Shown here piece by piece: positions 62,010 to 62,514 of a stretch of 62,514 bases of DNA (the first letter of the stretch is position 1; every line of letters starts with the position of its first letter). Location of the stretch: assembly GCA_902800245.1 (NCBI GenBank), contig CADCDY010000014.1, positions 1 through 62,514 on the forward strand, given 5' to 3'. Source of the DNA: an uncultured Prevotellaceae bacterium (GTDB lineage: Bacteria > Bacteroidota > Bacteroidia > Bacteroidales > Bacteroidaceae). A program made the translations under genes and the position numbers. The notes below the pieces were generated by a model. The model worked only from the letters and a program-made list of their open reading frames with translations. It made no database searches and was not told the origin of the DNA.

Positions 62010-62514
62010 TTATTTCAGATTGGCCATCTCGATAGCCTTGTCTACGGCAGCAGCAAGTCCATCGACATTCTTACCTCCCGCCTGGGCAAAATGGGGTTGA
62101 CCGCCACCACCGCCCTGAATCAGCTTGGCAGCCTCGCGCACCATCTGACCAGCATTCAGTCCGTGGTCGCTCACCATATCGCCACTCATCATGATAGAGA
62201 GCTGGGGCTTGTTGTTGTCGTGAGAACCAATCACGCAAAGCAGCGAGCCCTCAACAGCTGCACGAATCTTGAAGGCCAAATCCTTGGCAGCAGCAGGCGA
62301 CATAGGCAGCACGGTAGCAATAACCTTCACCCCGTTCACCTCGCGGGCCTTCTCTACCAGTCGCTGAGCTGCACGCTCGACAGCCTGAGCCTGGAACTGC
62401 TCCAGTTCGTGCTTCATTGCGTCGTGCTCATCGACATACTTCTGGATGACACCCAGCAGGTCCTGACCGTTGCTGAAGAACGAGCGGATGCTACGGATGG
62501 TATTCTCGTAAGAG
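62010..62514 (-). CDS. alaS: alanyl-tRNA synthetase, C-terminal part (runs off the right edge)
   Basis: The frame enters from the right edge and ends at 62010. The last 168 codons show the C-Ala/DHHA1 domain with SHDNNKPQLSIMMSGDMV and the signature GGGGGQPHFAQAGGK, ending IEMANLK. The upstream part reads NTIRSIRSFFSNGQDLLGVI. This domain helps tRNA-Ala binding and editing. The catalytic and editing domains are outside the window. Confidence 0.93.
   Translation of the reverse strand, partial: SYENTIRSIRSFFSNGQDLLGVIQKYVDEHDAMKHELEQFQAQAVERAAQRLVEKAREVNGVKVIATVLPMSPAAAKDLAFKIRAAVEGSLLCVIGSHDNNKPQLSIMMSGDMVSDHGLNAGQMVREAAKLIQGGGGGQPHFAQAGGKNVDGLAAAVDKAIEMANLK

Overview
The window looks like a Prevotellaceae (Bacteroidota) chromosome, close to rumen or gut Prevotella. 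The reasons are SusC/SusD pairs, many promoters of the Bacteroidetes form TTTG-N19-21-TAnnTTTG, GH10/CE8/PL1 enzymes with Prevotella-style C-terminal tails ending NGKKVVIK, and typical core genes (recA, dnaK, metG, alaS, pepT). No rRNA, tRNA or CRISPR array was seen.

Layout. 1-4.7 kb: a TolC/HlyD/ABC-2/ABC-2 export operon whose TolC gene is broken. 4.7-16 kb: a SpoIIE-type phosphatase, peptidase T, an acyltransferase, a uracil permease, a LicD-type transferase, an ornithine-cyclodeaminase-like protein, a nucleotidyltransferase-aminotransferase fusion and metG. 16-43 kb: a plant cell-wall polysaccharide locus with a GH10 xylanase, two large CE8 pectin methylesterases, two non-catalytic secreted proteins, a PL1 pectate lyase, SusC, SusD, a surface glycan-binding protein and a small secreted protein. 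A higBA toxin-antitoxin pair sits inside it. 43-50 kb: a conserved Bacteroidetes protein, a carboxynorspermidine-dehydrogenase-like enzyme, recA, a secreted protein and dnaK. 50-57 kb: a minus-strand defence operon with an XRE regulator, a truncated AlbA_2 protein, a small gene broken in a poly-C run, a Sau3AI-like nuclease, a C5 methyltransferase and a DinD-RhuM fusion. 57.5-62.5 kb: an AAA ATPase, a Na+/alanine symporter, a thioredoxin-hydrolase fusion and the 3' part of alaS.

How the genes work together. SusC/SusD and the surface protein would bind and import oligosaccharides released by the PL1 lyase and the two CE8 esterases. The GH10 enzyme attacks xylan. A 12-bp palindrome, GTAAACGTTTAC, precedes susC and degenerate copies precede neighbouring genes, which suggests one LacI-type regulator encoded outside the window.

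Most unusual structure. Three minus-strand secreted-protein genes are each followed at once by a 48-58 codon gene. The three small products share an N-terminal block (MKKxYLKPExEIV, then NQxILAGS) and have divergent acidic C-termini. A 47-bp palindromic element sits at the 3' end of each of those three genes and of one other gene, always in the gene's orientation and always touching a second copy of codons for KV(I/V)(I/M)K-stop. In two genes the element has replaced the normal C-terminal tail. A separate element of about 410 bp with terminal inverted repeats and repeated ACTATTCAT 9-mers lies between two of these units.
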